IMG/VR virus record: IMGVR_UViG_3300044641_009505
Coordinates: 1 to 35,658 of that record
DNA from: a virus
Length of the DNA: 35,658 nucleotides
Direction: 5' to 3' (one strand)
Shown: in pieces, positions 1 through 8,037 of the stretch
Layout of the letters: each line of letters opens with the position of its first letter
Numbering within the stretch: position 1 is the stretch's first letter
The notes under the pieces: generated by a model
The model's database searches: none
What the model was told of the DNA's origin: nothing
Seen by the model: the letters and a program-made list of their open reading frames with translations, nothing else
Translations under genes and position numbers: made by a program

Positions 1-91
1 TGTCGTCCACGTCGTGCAGATCGACCACGTCGCCCGCCTCGGCCACGACGCCGGTGCCGATGACCATGGTCTTGAGAATCTTGAGTCGCAT
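1..91 (-). CDS. N-terminal fragment of the small head protein, duplicated by the terminal repeat
   Basis: The ATG at 91-89 and the 30 codons after it are the same as the start of the 73-residue gene at 35381-35602. The frame runs off the left edge of the window. It is not a second gene: it is the same locus seen twice because the ends overlap. Confidence 0.9.
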   Translation of the reverse strand, partial: MRLKILKTMVIGTGVVAEAGDVVDLHDVDD

Positions 92-114
92 CAGGGGTTC
101 CAGAGAGGGATCTC

Positions 115-140
115 GGAGCGCGCGCCCGCGCGCGCGCCCC
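115..140 (-). promoter_or_regulatory. Perfect 11-bp GC hairpin after the capsid gene (left copy)
   Basis: Arms 115-125 and 130-140 pair over 11 positions (one G-T) around the loop CCGC on the plus strand. In minus-strand RNA it lies between the capsid stop codon and the next gene, in a 57-nt gap. No T tract follows, so it is more likely an mRNA-stability or attenuation structure than a simple intrinsic terminator. The right-end copy at 35626-35651 has loop CTTC. Confidence 0.6.
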
Positions 141-148
141 GGCGATCA

Positions 149-2137
149 CTAGATGAGGAAGTCGTTCACGATCGTGAAGCAGTCCGGGAACCGGACGATG
201 GTGTCGATGAGCTGGAAGCTCATGACCTTGATCTGCGACGGGCCAAGCGTCAGCTCGTCGACGAGGATCTCGGCCGCGCCCCACTCGAGCACCATGAGCG
301 CCGACCAGTCGCCGTAGATCGCGGCGTGACAGACGCCGGTGCTGGTGCCCTTGGTGAGCGTGCTCGGCATGTTGGTCGTTGCGTACGCGCGATAGCCGTT
401 CATCTCGCCCTCGACGCCACCCTTCCAGATCGGCTCCCCGCTTGTGCCGGAGAACACCTGCGTCCGCTTGAGGCGGCCGCGGAGGCCCGGCGTCGCCAGA
501 TAGCCCAACGAACCGAAGTCGGCGTTGTCGATCGCGACCTGCGTCTCCATGTCGACGATGAAGTCGTAGGTCGGCAGCGCACCGTTCACACCGGCGACGA
601 CGGCATTGACGCCGACCGTGTTGAGGACGCCGCGCGGCGCACCGCCCGTGCCCGCTCCGTTGAGTCCGCCAATCTCCACGCCACGGGCGTGGATCTTGAG
701 CATGTCGCCACGCACCAGCGGTTCGATCGCTTCCGGCGACTGCCGGGCGATCTGGCGGGTGAACGACGTCGCGGACTGCCCGTTCTTGGGCGCGCCGATC
801 GTCTGGCCGAGCGACAGCGAGGAAAGGGCGGCGTTCGTGGTTTCCGTCGCGCCCCACGAGAACGTGCCCGCCGCAGTCTGGCGCGTCAGGGCAAAGTCGC
901 CCTGCAGGCCATCGAGGAACGTCGCGCCCAGCAGCTTCAGCGTGAGACGCGAGCGCAGCGCCTCGGCGAAGCCGCCGTACTCGACGAACTTGAGTTCCTG
1001 GCCCTTGTTCGCGCCGCCGAGCGACAGCAGGGTGCGCGCATTCTCGGCGACGTTGAACGGGCCCTCCATGAGCGTCGGGTAGTACGCGTTCCCGTTGCGG
1101 GGCGAGCCCATCTTCGTCGCGATCGTGTCGGAGACCTCGTTCTCGAAGCCCCGCTGCCCGCCCTTGAGCAGGCTCTGCACCAGACGCGCGAAGCTGTAGC
1201 GCTTGGTCTCCTTCTCGTTCAGCACGACCGGCTTCATCGACTCGCGCAGCTTGTCCTCCTGCTTCTTGAGCAGGTCGACGCCGATCTCGTCGATGGTCCG
1301 CTCGCTGTCGGCGAGCGCGTTCGCCTCGCGCTGGTCCACGCCGGCGGCGATGGCCATGCGGAGGATCTGTTCCCTACGGCGGTACGACTGCTCCGCTCCA
1401 TTGGCCGGGGGTTCCCCGGCGACGACCTGACTCACGGCGGTCTCCTGGGCCCGTTGGCCCTTGGGCTGGGGTAGCGCACTGCGACGCGCACCGGCCAGCT
1501 CCGATGCACTGCGCGATTTCCCCACCGTCCAGTCGGCCGGCAGAGGTTCGAGGCTGCCCTCCATGGGGCGCCAGCGTTCGATGTAGTAGGTCGCGAGGCC
1601 CCCGTTCTGCCCTTCGACCACGCGATACTCGAGGATCTCGTAGCGGATCGAGACTTCCTGGCGGATGTCGTCGAGCACGTCGCGCCGATAGCGCTGCGAC
1701 TCGGGATGGCGCGAGAACACGAAGTCGCCGACGAAGCGCTTGTCCTCGATGCGACAGTTGATGATCCGCCCATGCTGCTCGTAGCGATCGTGGCAAAGCA
1801 GCAGCGGCATCCCGCGCGCAGCGCGCGCCATGTCGACCGCCGCGGCGGTGTGCACGAGCACTTCCAAGTACTCGCGCCCCTCCCAGTAGTCGTAGCGCGG
1901 GACCGGGAGCTCGCTCGACAGCGAGACGGGGATCGGCTCGAGCGGATCCTCCTCAGGCGCGTCGGGCGCGATGGTCTCGGCGGCACGCGCGGCCTCACAG
2001 GCGGCCTGATACGCGGCGTCCCGCGCGGCGCGGCGCGCGGCCAGTGCCTCGCGGTCGACGCGCATGGTGAAGGGCACGACGTGCCCCACCACCTCCTCGG
2101 GTGCGGTCTCGGCAGTCGGTACAACGGTCGTCGCCAT
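149..2137 (-). CDS. Prohead protease-major capsid protein fusion
   Basis: This is a single 662-residue chain. Residues about 75-205 look like a U35/S78 prohead protease, with His116 in the segment LLCHD and Ser163 in the segment EVSIRYEI as the probable catalytic pair. Residues about 210-320 form a charged, helical linker like the scaffold (delta) region of HK97-type capsid precursors. The rest, from about 325, resembles an HK97-fold major capsid protein. HK97-like phages usually encode protease and capsid separately or cut them from one precursor. Here the fused protease presumably frees the capsid domain by self-cleavage in the prohead (inference). The start overlaps the portal stop as TGATG. 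The gene is followed by a strong hairpin. Confidence 0.88.
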   Translation of the reverse strand: MATTVVPTAETAPEEVVGHVVPFTMRVDREALAARRAARDAAYQAACEAARAAETIAPDAPEEDPLEPIPVSLSSELPVPRYDYWEGREYLEVLVHTAAAVDMARAARGMPLLLCHDRYEQHGRIINCRIEDKRFVGDFVFSRHPESQRYRRDVLDDIRQEVSIRYEILEYRVVEGQNGGLATYYIERWRPMEGSLEPLPADWTVGKSRSASELAGARRSALPQPKGQRAQETAVSQVVAGEPPANGAEQSYRRREQILRMAIAAGVDQREANALADSERTIDEIGVDLLKKQEDKLRESMKPVVLNEKETKRYSFARLVQSLLKGGQRGFENEVSDTIATKMGSPRNGNAYYPTLMEGPFNVAENARTLLSLGGANKGQELKFVEYGGFAEALRSRLTLKLLGATFLDGLQGDFALTRQTAAGTFSWGATETTNAALSSLSLGQTIGAPKNGQSATSFTRQIARQSPEAIEPLVRGDMLKIHARGVEIGGLNGAGTGGAPRGVLNTVGVNAVVAGVNGALPTYDFIVDMETQVAIDNADFGSLGYLATPGLRGRLKRTQVFSGTSGEPIWKGGVEGEMNGYRAYATTNMPSTLTKGTSTGVCHAAIYGDWSALMVLEWGAAEILVDELTLGPSQIKVMSFQLIDTIVRFPDCFTIVNDFLI

Positions 2138-3714
2138 CAGGCAGCCCTCGCAGGCAGCAGCCGGGGCGTGCTCGCCCCGTCGGTGGTGTCGGTCACATCG
2201 TCGTCGTCTTCGGCGTCATCGGCCGGCGTCGGGGCGGGCGCGGCCAGCGCGGCCGCCATGAACTCGAGGCTGATGCCGGCCTGGGAGCACTTCTCCCGCT
2301 CGGTCTTGATCACGGCGATCTGCTCGTCCAGGTCCTTGCCGCCGACGCCGAGCACCTCGGTGAGCGTGGTCATGCCGTTCCGCAGCTTGAGCAGCAGCGT
2401 CTGGGCGTCCTTGAGCGGATCAATCCAGTTCCAGATCCGGTGATCCCACGTCGACGGGATGAGCATCCCCGCCGTGTAGCCGGGGATGTTGTAGCGACCG
2501 GCGACGACGCCGAGCCGTACGAACTCCGCGAGCAACGGCGCGAGGATGTCCTCCTCGAGCGCGGCCTGCTCCCCGCGCCACATATCGCGCTCGGGCTCGA
2601 GCGACGCGCGCTGAGATCCATAGTTGGCGTTGCGGTAGTCGCCGGTCAGGGCGTGCGGCGACACGCCGAAGCCCGACGCGACCTCGCGCTTCATGTCGGC
2701 GGCCATCGCATCGAACTGCTGCGTGGGCTGGCCCGGATCGAAGAGCTGCGCCTCCCAGCCGTAGGCGAGCGCGCCCATCGCACCGGGCTCGACTTCCTGC
2801 ACCGGCTCGTCGTTGCCAGGCTGCGGGCCGACGCGCTGTATCTCGCCTTCCTTCGGAGGGGTGAGCGGCAGGGCGTCGTCCTTGGTCTGGACGAAGTAGC
2901 CCATCTTCGACGCGCACACGCGGTGCAGCACGACGAGCGCTTCCTGCAGCCGCTCGAGGTGGTGCAGCAGCACGAGAACCGGCGCCATCTTGGACACGCC
3001 ACGCGCCTGGGCGATGCGCCGGCGGTTCGCGTGGCGCAGCATCTTCGCGGCACTGACGAACTCCGAGCGCCGCCGGCGTCCGCTCGACGGGTGCTCGTCG
3101 AACATCCAGTAGCCTTCGATCTCCCCGCGCGGCCCGAACTGCACGCCGTTGACCACGCGCCGCCCGCCAGGGAGCTCGCGCTGGTCGTTGTCGTCGCAGT
3201 AGTCGGCCTCGTAGGGCTGGACGAGCATCCCATACGGGGACCGCGCGGCCACGCGCATTTCGAGGAAGCCCTCTCCCTCGACGCCCCGCGCCTCGGCGAG
3301 GAGCGTCAGCACTTCGCGCAGCGACCGCCCGTCGGGCGTGCAGCGCCGCCCCCATTCGTAGACGTCGGTCTCGATCTTCTTGTTGAGCGCCGGCGCGTCG
3401 GGGAACTGCACGCGGAGCGAGGGCCCGAGCGGGCCGACGATGTTGTCGCGGCGCATCTGGGCGTAGCGGGCGCCGAGCGAGGTGTTCTGCACGACATCGC
3501 GCGCCCGGGCCCGGAGGCGGGTGTTCTGGCCGCCCTGCAGCTCGAGGTCGGCGGAGATCGATGCCGCGCCCCACGCGCCGAGCAGCCGGTGCGACGCCGC
3601 GGCGAGATAGACCCGCTTCCCCGCCGGCATCGATAGCGTGCGGGCGGCGTTCTTCGCCGCGCGCTCCGCGCGATTGAGCGCGATCGCCGTCCGGATGGTG
3701 GAGAGCAGGCTCAT
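2137..3714 (-). CDS. Portal protein, lambda gpB family
   Basis: The product has 525 residues, a normal length for lambda-type portals. It forms the dodecameric ring at one capsid vertex through which DNA enters and leaves. Two blocks typical of the lambda gpB family are visible: DYRNANYGSQR near residue 360 and WNWIDPLKDAQ near residue 425. The last 50 residues are acidic and low in complexity, including a run of four Asp. The ATG overlaps the stop of the upstream connector gene (ATGA), and the stop overlaps the start of the protease-capsid gene. Family assignment is firm. Confidence 0.95.
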   Translation of the reverse strand: MSLLSTIRTAIALNRAERAAKNAARTLSMPAGKRVYLAAASHRLLGAWGAASISADLELQGGQNTRLRARARDVVQNTSLGARYAQMRRDNIVGPLGPSLRVQFPDAPALNKKIETDVYEWGRRCTPDGRSLREVLTLLAEARGVEGEGFLEMRVAARSPYGMLVQPYEADYCDDNDQRELPGGRRVVNGVQFGPRGEIEGYWMFDEHPSSGRRRRSEFVSAAKMLRHANRRRIAQARGVSKMAPVLVLLHHLERLQEALVVLHRVCASKMGYFVQTKDDALPLTPPKEGEIQRVGPQPGNDEPVQEVEPGAMGALAYGWEAQLFDPGQPTQQFDAMAADMKREVASGFGVSPHALTGDYRNANYGSQRASLEPERDMWRGEQAALEEDILAPLLAEFVRLGVVAGRYNIPGYTAGMLIPSTWDHRIWNWIDPLKDAQTLLLKLRNGMTTLTEVLGVGGKDLDEQIAVIKTEREKCSQAGISLEFMAAALAAPAPTPADDAEDDDDVTDTTDGASTPRLLPARAA

Positions 3715-4265
3715 CGCGTGAACGCGAAGACCATGCCCCGCGACCCGCCGCGGAGCTTCGAGAGCTCGAGGTCACACCGCCGGATCGTCTTCCAGCAGTC
3801 GTCGGGGGAGGTGAAGAGGTACTGCTCGTCACCGATCATGTACTGGCGGATCCCCCCGCCCTCGAACCCGGCGGCGAGCGCATCGAGCGCCGCCTGGCGG
3901 ACGCGCTCGAGCTGGGGCTGTCCCTGACCGGCCGTCTGCGCTTCGGGGTTCGGCGCGATCGTCAACGTGGGCAGCCCGATTGACCGGCGCCCGAGCGACG
4001 CGTGCGTGAAGAGCAGCGTGTGCGTGGCCGACCCGCCCGGGTGCAGCGCCGCCGACTGCGCGGCGGTCAGCGTGACGACCCAGTCGCTGCCGTCGGTCGC
4101 AGACGTCGCGGTGGCAACGACGACGCCGTTAATGCGCCAGGTGCAGGTCCACGCGCCCGTCGCCGACACCACCGTCCCATCGCCCGCCGTGAAGGCGCGG
4201 ACGACAAAGGTCACCGTATCACCGGCGACGCATTGAGACGGCGGGCCTTCCAGGCGCTGCGACAT
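3711..4265 (-). CDS. Head-tail connector: Ig-like domain joined to a gpW-like domain
   Basis: The product has 184 residues. Residues about 10-103 are rich in beta-strand patterns (VTFVVRAF, WTCTWRINGVVV) and look like an immunoglobulin-type fold. Residues about 117-175 match the pattern of lambda gpW: an N-terminal helix with repeated Ala/Leu, a short hairpin ending in YLF, and a second helix (CWKTIRRCDLELSKLR). gpW sits below the portal and stabilises packaged DNA. The position directly before the portal fits this. No strong ribosome-binding site is visible before the ATG at 4265. The Ig-like part may be a surface decoration; that is inference. Confidence 0.7.
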   Translation of the reverse strand: MSQRLEGPPSQCVAGDTVTFVVRAFTAGDGTVVSATGAWTCTWRINGVVVATATSATDGSDWVVTLTAAQSAALHPGGSATHTLLFTHASLGRRSIGLPTLTIAPNPEAQTAGQGQPQLERVRQAALDALAAGFEGGGIRQYMIGDEQYLFTSPDDCWKTIRRCDLELSKLRGGSRGMVFAFTR

Positions 4266-4297
4266 GCGTCGATGATCGACGCGCGCCGCCGCGCGCC

Positions 4298-4663
4298 CTA
4301 GAGAGTGGGGTGCGCTCTAGTCACACGAGGGGCCGGTACGATCGACGGCACGCCGCGCGGTGCCGCGACGAGGCATCGGGGGTTGAGGAAGAACCGGAAC
4401 CAGTAGGGCCGCGCGCCGCGCGCATACGCCGGCGCGTCAGGATCGTCCGCGCCGCGCGAGATGATGCCGACGGAGATCAGGCGGTCCGCCGAGCGCTTCA
4501 CGTTCCGCGCCTTGATGCCGACGGAGAGCGCGATCGTCTCATACTTGTGCGGGGAGTAGCTCCACACGTCGAGCGTCGCCATGAAGTACAGCAGCACCGC
4601 CTTGTCGACCGGGCGCAGGTCCGGCGTGTTGGCCACCCCGGCAATCGAGGAGAGCTCCGCCAT
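4298..4663 (-). CDS. Winged-helix-like DNA-binding protein in the packaging module
   Basis: The start is the ATG at 4663, which overlaps the large-terminase stop as TGATG; this gives 121 residues. The core (about residues 13-90) has the layout of a winged helix: DKAVLLYFMATLD, then YETIALSVGIKARNVKRSADRL as recognition region, then a strand pair ending PYWFRFFL. It resembles replication-type or regulatory wHTH proteins. Such a gene between terminase and connector is unusual. It might regulate late genes or bind the packaging site. Its 3' end contains one copy of a 23-bp repeat shared with the lysis region. Function is not established. Confidence 0.75.
   Translation of the reverse strand: MAELSSIAGVANTPDLRPVDKAVLLYFMATLDVWSYSPHKYETIALSVGIKARNVKRSADRLISVGIISRGADDPDAPAYARGARPYWFRFFLNPRCLVAAPRGVPSIVPAPRVTRAHPTL
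4318..4340. repeat. 23-bp direct repeat, copy 1
   Basis: An 18-base block starting TAGTCACACGAGGGG is identical at 25544-25561. One mismatch follows and then TACG, giving 22 of 23 bases in common. Both copies are read in the same frame of their genes (both encode APRVT), one near the C-terminus of the wHTH protein and one near the N-terminus of a lysis-region membrane protein. Confidence 0.8.
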
Positions 4664-6585
4664 CAGAGCCACCCGCCGCGGCGCCGGCGCGTCTGCACGC
4701 CCCCTCGCACGAAGGACGTCTTGGGCGTGACCGGGGGCGGGGCGTCGGGGACCGGCGGCGTGCCCGCCTTCGCCTGGTCGGCCTTGGCCATCAGCCGCTC
4801 CCACTCGTGGCCGAGCTGCGCGACGGGGACGGGCCCCAGCTGCAGCGCCAGGTACGCATAGACCTCGCAGTCGTGCTTCTCGTTGCGCTTGCCCGACGGC
4901 CGCTCGTAGACGGTGATCCGCTTCCCGCGGTGGAGCTTCGCCTTCGGCCGCATCGCGAAGAACTCGTCGAGGTACTCGGCGGTCGCCCGCTCATTGAAGT
5001 GCAGGAAGGTCGGCCCCACCTCGAGCGGGCAGGGGTCCGGGGCGGGGAGGGCGGCCCGGCGGAAGAGGCGCTTCGTCACCGCCTGCACGCCGCAGACGTA
5101 CAGCCGGCTTTTCGCCGACGTCTTCGTGTACTTCTTCGGCAGGATGTCGCTGGTGGCGTCGCTCGATCCCTTGATCGCGAAGACGTACTGCCCGAGCCGC
5201 GGCTTCGTCCAGGCGTACACCGGCGCCGGGTCGTCGCCGGCGTCGACACACATCGCCCCGATCGACAGCCGCGCCCCGCTCTCGTGGAGCCAGCTCCGCT
5301 CGGTGCGCAGCTGCTCGAGCGCGCCCCACACCTCCGGGCGCGAGGTGTCGCCGCGGATGATGCCCCACTCGATCAGCCAGGACTCTTCCTCGGGACCGTA
5401 GGCCCGCACCACGTAGTGCAGCTCGCCCGGCTGCTTGTCGACGCCGCAGACCAGGATCGTCCCCCGCTTCGGCACGTCGAACCGGCGTGGGGTGTCGCCG
5501 CTCCCCCCGTCGTAGCGGCGGGCGCGGTCGCGGACGTCCTCGACCAGCGTCTTCGTGACCCGATCCTCCCACGGCTCGCCGAGTGCCAGGTTGACGAAGG
5601 TCTGCAGCTTCTCCTGGTCGTCCTGCGCCTCGATCCACTCCTCGACGAGGCGGGCCCATCGGACGAACGGGGAGTAGAGGGCGTTGATGTGGTACGACCG
5701 GTAGGGCGCGCCGGGGTTCGCGGGGATCCACACGCCGGCGAGCAGCATCGTCTCCTTATGCTCCTCGCCGATCTCGCCCTCGCAGCCGTCGCACCGATAG
5801 ATGGGCTCCGCGCGCTCCTTGTATTCGAGGCGCTCCCAGCGCAGGGGTTGCTGGTGCCCGCAGTGCGGGCAGGGCAGGTGATAGTGGCGCTGGTCGCCGC
5901 CGGCGAACTCCTTCTCGATCCGGCTCTGGCCTTTGATCGTCGGCGTGCTGTTCAGGTAGATCTTCGCCCGGCGCCCGTAGGACTCGCTCCGCTTCTCCGC
6001 GAGCTTCACCTGGTCGCCTTCGCCCTTCGCCGTCTTAGACAGGGAGTAGCCGTCGACCTCCTCGAGGATGATGACCTGCGAGGTGCGGCGCCGGAAAAAC
6101 CGGGGGCTGTTGGCGCCGCCGATCACGCACCGACCACCGGGGTAGGTCTTCCCGAGGATGGTGTTCTTCTTGTCCTTCACCTCGTCGCTGACCAGAGCGG
6201 CCAGGGCGGGGGAGTCGGCGATCGTCGGCTCGAGCTGCTCCTTCGAGTACTCCTTCGCGTCGTCGACGGTGGGGAGCACGATCATGACATGCGTCGGCTC
6301 CCGGTGCATGTGGAAGCCGACGATGTTCAGCCCGCCCTCGGTGGCGCCGACGCGGGCGCACTTCATGAGGACGGTTTTCCGGACGCCGTACGTCGAGAAG
6401 TTGTCGACGATCTCCCGCATGTACGGGGTGCGGCTCGTGCGGTACTCCCCCGCATTGGCGGAGTACGACGGCACCACACGGTGCGCGTCGGCCCACTCGC
6501 TGACCGATTCGGTCGGCGGGGGCGCGAGCACCGACGTGACGAGCGCGGTGAGCCCGGCGACCAGCTGCAGCGCGCCGGGCGTCAC
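4663..6585 (-). CDS. terL: Terminase large subunit, lambda gpA family
   Basis: This is the ATPase-nuclease motor that cuts concatemers and drives DNA into the prohead. The chosen start is GTG at 6585, preceded by GGAGGA at 6600-6595 and overlapping the small-subunit stop as GTGA; this gives 640 residues. The Walker A-like segment CARVGATEG is near residue 74 and the Walker B-like VIILEEVDGY near residue 168. A CPHCG/CDGC zinc-ribbon pair lies near residues 236-263. The nuclease motif MCVDAGDD is near residue 445. These features are typical of the GpA family, whose known members mostly cut at cos sites, so cos packaging is expected (inference). Confidence 0.96.
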   Translation of the reverse strand: MTPGALQLVAGLTALVTSVLAPPPTESVSEWADAHRVVPSYSANAGEYRTSRTPYMREIVDNFSTYGVRKTVLMKCARVGATEGGLNIVGFHMHREPTHVMIVLPTVDDAKEYSKEQLEPTIADSPALAALVSDEVKDKKNTILGKTYPGGRCVIGGANSPRFFRRRTSQVIILEEVDGYSLSKTAKGEGDQVKLAEKRSESYGRRAKIYLNSTPTIKGQSRIEKEFAGGDQRHYHLPCPHCGHQQPLRWERLEYKERAEPIYRCDGCEGEIGEEHKETMLLAGVWIPANPGAPYRSYHINALYSPFVRWARLVEEWIEAQDDQEKLQTFVNLALGEPWEDRVTKTLVEDVRDRARRYDGGSGDTPRRFDVPKRGTILVCGVDKQPGELHYVVRAYGPEEESWLIEWGIIRGDTSRPEVWGALEQLRTERSWLHESGARLSIGAMCVDAGDDPAPVYAWTKPRLGQYVFAIKGSSDATSDILPKKYTKTSAKSRLYVCGVQAVTKRLFRRAALPAPDPCPLEVGPTFLHFNERATAEYLDEFFAMRPKAKLHRGKRITVYERPSGKRNEKHDCEVYAYLALQLGPVPVAQLGHEWERLMAKADQAKAGTPPVPDAPPPVTPKTSFVRGGVQTRRRRGGWL

Positions 6586-7157
6586 TCGGGTGACTCCTCC
6601 GCGGTCTCGGCGCTCGGGTCCGCTAGCGCCGTCGGGGTCGCCAACTTCGGCAGGAGCTCCGCGATCACGAGGCGGTGCAGGCGCACGGTGAGGTCGTCGA
6701 TCGACTGCGCGCCGACCAATGCGGGCGCCCAATCGGTCGACACGGCGAGCAGCTTCTTCTTGAGCGTGGTGAGCAGCCGGTTGACCAGCGGCAGCACTTC
6801 ATCGACGCGCACCATGGAGCGCTCGCGCTCCTCGACGTCGAGCTCGACCAGGCGCGCCTCCGCGGCGAGCTTCCGCGCGGCGGGGCTCCCGGCTTGCAGA
6901 CCATCGAGCTGTCGGCGCAGCGGGCTCGTGGCCTCCTCGACGGCCTGCCGACAGAGCTCGGCCTCGCGCCACCGGAAGAAGTCGGGCGTGCGCACGTAGG
7001 CACGGGTGCCGGCCCAGCGCACCGGACAGCCAGGGCGCTTGAGCCAGAGCCCGACGCCCTGTTTGCTGATGTGCAGATGGCGCGCGGCGTCGGCCGCGGT
7101 GATCTCCCCGTCCCGCGGGCCTGTCGCCGGTCGCGCCGCCGCGGGTCGGCGGGGCAT
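6582..7157 (-). CDS. terS: Terminase small subunit, Nu1-like
   Basis: The DNA-recognition subunit of the packaging enzyme. I start it at the ATG at 7157 (AGG lies just before it), giving 191 residues; an upstream in-frame extension to 7232 looks non-coding. Residues about 17-60 carry an HTH of the Nu1/excisionase type, with ITAADAARHLHISKQGVGLW as the helix pair and WAGTRAYVR as the wing. A long helical region follows (about 65-150), as in lambda Nu1, which likely mediates oligomerisation and binding to TerL. It overlaps terL by 4 nt. The 126-nt gap before it is the natural place to look for cos. Confidence 0.88.
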   Translation of the reverse strand: MPRRPAAARPATGPRDGEITAADAARHLHISKQGVGLWLKRPGCPVRWAGTRAYVRTPDFFRWREAELCRQAVEEATSPLRRQLDGLQAGSPAARKLAAEARLVELDVEERERSMVRVDEVLPLVNRLLTTLKKKLLAVSTDWAPALVGAQSIDDLTVRLHRLVIAELLPKLATPTALADPSAETAEESPE

Positions 7158-7283
7158 CCTAGGCGGGCAAGTAAAGCCATGATTCGGCCTGTAGCTCTGT
7201 AGTGAGCAAACGGGGTCTGCGGTCACCCGCACCGGTCTCCCCCCGGGAAGGACCCGCGAGCCTGCCGGTGTGACAGGTCGTCG
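7158..7283. other. Intergenic region before terS; candidate cos location
   Basis: At 126 nt this is the longest gap in the genome. It separates the replication-side genes from the terminase genes, where lambda-like phages place cos. I could not identify a convincing cosN or terminase-binding repeat by eye, and no good promoter hexamers. The assignment rests on position only. Confidence 0.3.
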
Positions 7284-8033
7284 TCACGGTCTGGCAGTCC
7301 GCAGCGCCTGGGTGAACGCACGCTGCATTTCCGAGGGCAGCACGCGCATCACCTCGGCCTCGACGGTGGCGATGAATCGCAGACGCGGCTTGATACGAAT
7401 GCGATGATGGAAGAACCACACAGAGTCCACCTCGGTGTGCTCCCCGTGGTGCTCGCGCCGAAAGATTCCGACGCCTGGGATGACGAAGAACGACGTCGCC
7501 TGAGAGAATCGCTTGGACTTCTTCTTCCTGGATCCCGCGAACCCTTCACCGCCGTCGACCTGACGGCGCAGCGCCACGCCGATCGCCTTCGGATACAGAT
7601 AACGCGGAACGGGCGTAGACGGGCCGCGCAGGCCCTCGGAGGGCAGGTAGAAGCCTTGCGACACCAGCTGATTGCCCGCGCGATAGAGCGCCGTGCTGAC
7701 GGACTCCCCGCCCAGCTCCTGCCGCAGGAACATCCGCATCAGCCGATCATCAGAGCGCCAGCCGATCTGCCCCCCCCCGGGGGCTTTTGTTTCGACCGAG
7801 GCCACAAGGTTCTGTTTGGTGGACGGGGTCACTTGGACGGCGCGGGTGAAGAGCGAGCGCGCCGACGACGTGCGCAGAGTGAACCGCTGCGGGATCTCGG
7901 CGATCTGCTTCTTCTTGGCTGCGCTGACGGTGCGGTTCAGGCCGAGGGACATCGCGAAGGGCGTCTGCGCCTTGAGGCGCGACAGCTCGCCCTGCACCTG
8001 TTCGTAGTTCGTGAGCGACATGTGGACCTGCAC
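7284..8033 (-). CDS. Putative phage structural or tail-completion protein
   Basis: The start is GTG at 8033, with GGAG seven bases before it; this gives 249 residues. The N-terminal pattern, with LSRLKAQTPFAMSLGLNRT followed by a basic, alternating region, resembles a family of phage proteins seen near head-tail completion or minor-tail genes, but I cannot name it firmly. The middle contains a Lys/Arg cluster (RKKKSKR). It sits between a nuclease gene and terS, an unusual place for a structural protein. A run of nine G (minus strand, about 7770-7778) encodes GGG and is a risk point for sequencing or slippage errors. Confidence 0.6.
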   Translation of the reverse strand: MQVHMSLTNYEQVQGELSRLKAQTPFAMSLGLNRTVSAAKKKQIAEIPQRFTLRTSSARSLFTRAVQVTPSTKQNLVASVETKAPGGGQIGWRSDDRLMRMFLRQELGGESVSTALYRAGNQLVSQGFYLPSEGLRGPSTPVPRYLYPKAIGVALRRQVDGGEGFAGSRKKKSKRFSQATSFFVIPGVGIFRREHHGEHTEVDSVWFFHHRIRIKPRLRFIATVEAEVMRVLPSEMQRAFTQALRTARP

Positions 8034-8037
8034 GGCA

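Larger units (their letters stand above)
1..147. repeat. Left copy of 147-bp terminal direct repeat
   Basis: Bases 1-147 repeat 35512-35658 at the same length. I find two mismatches, at 127-128 (CG) against 35638-35639 (TT). The repeat cuts through the start of a small head gene, so it marks where a circular or concatemeric genome was opened by assembly, not a physical end inferred from gene layout. The mismatches fall in the loop of a GC hairpin. Confidence 0.95.

Noticed and set aside
14-1474. Plus-strand open frame opposite the capsid gene
   Set aside because: Antisense to the clear protease-capsid gene, with Arg/Ala/Asp-rich low-complexity content.
7158-7283. Late promoter before terS
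   Set aside because: The best pairing, TTGCTC with CGAATC at 17 bases, is too far from consensus at the -10.
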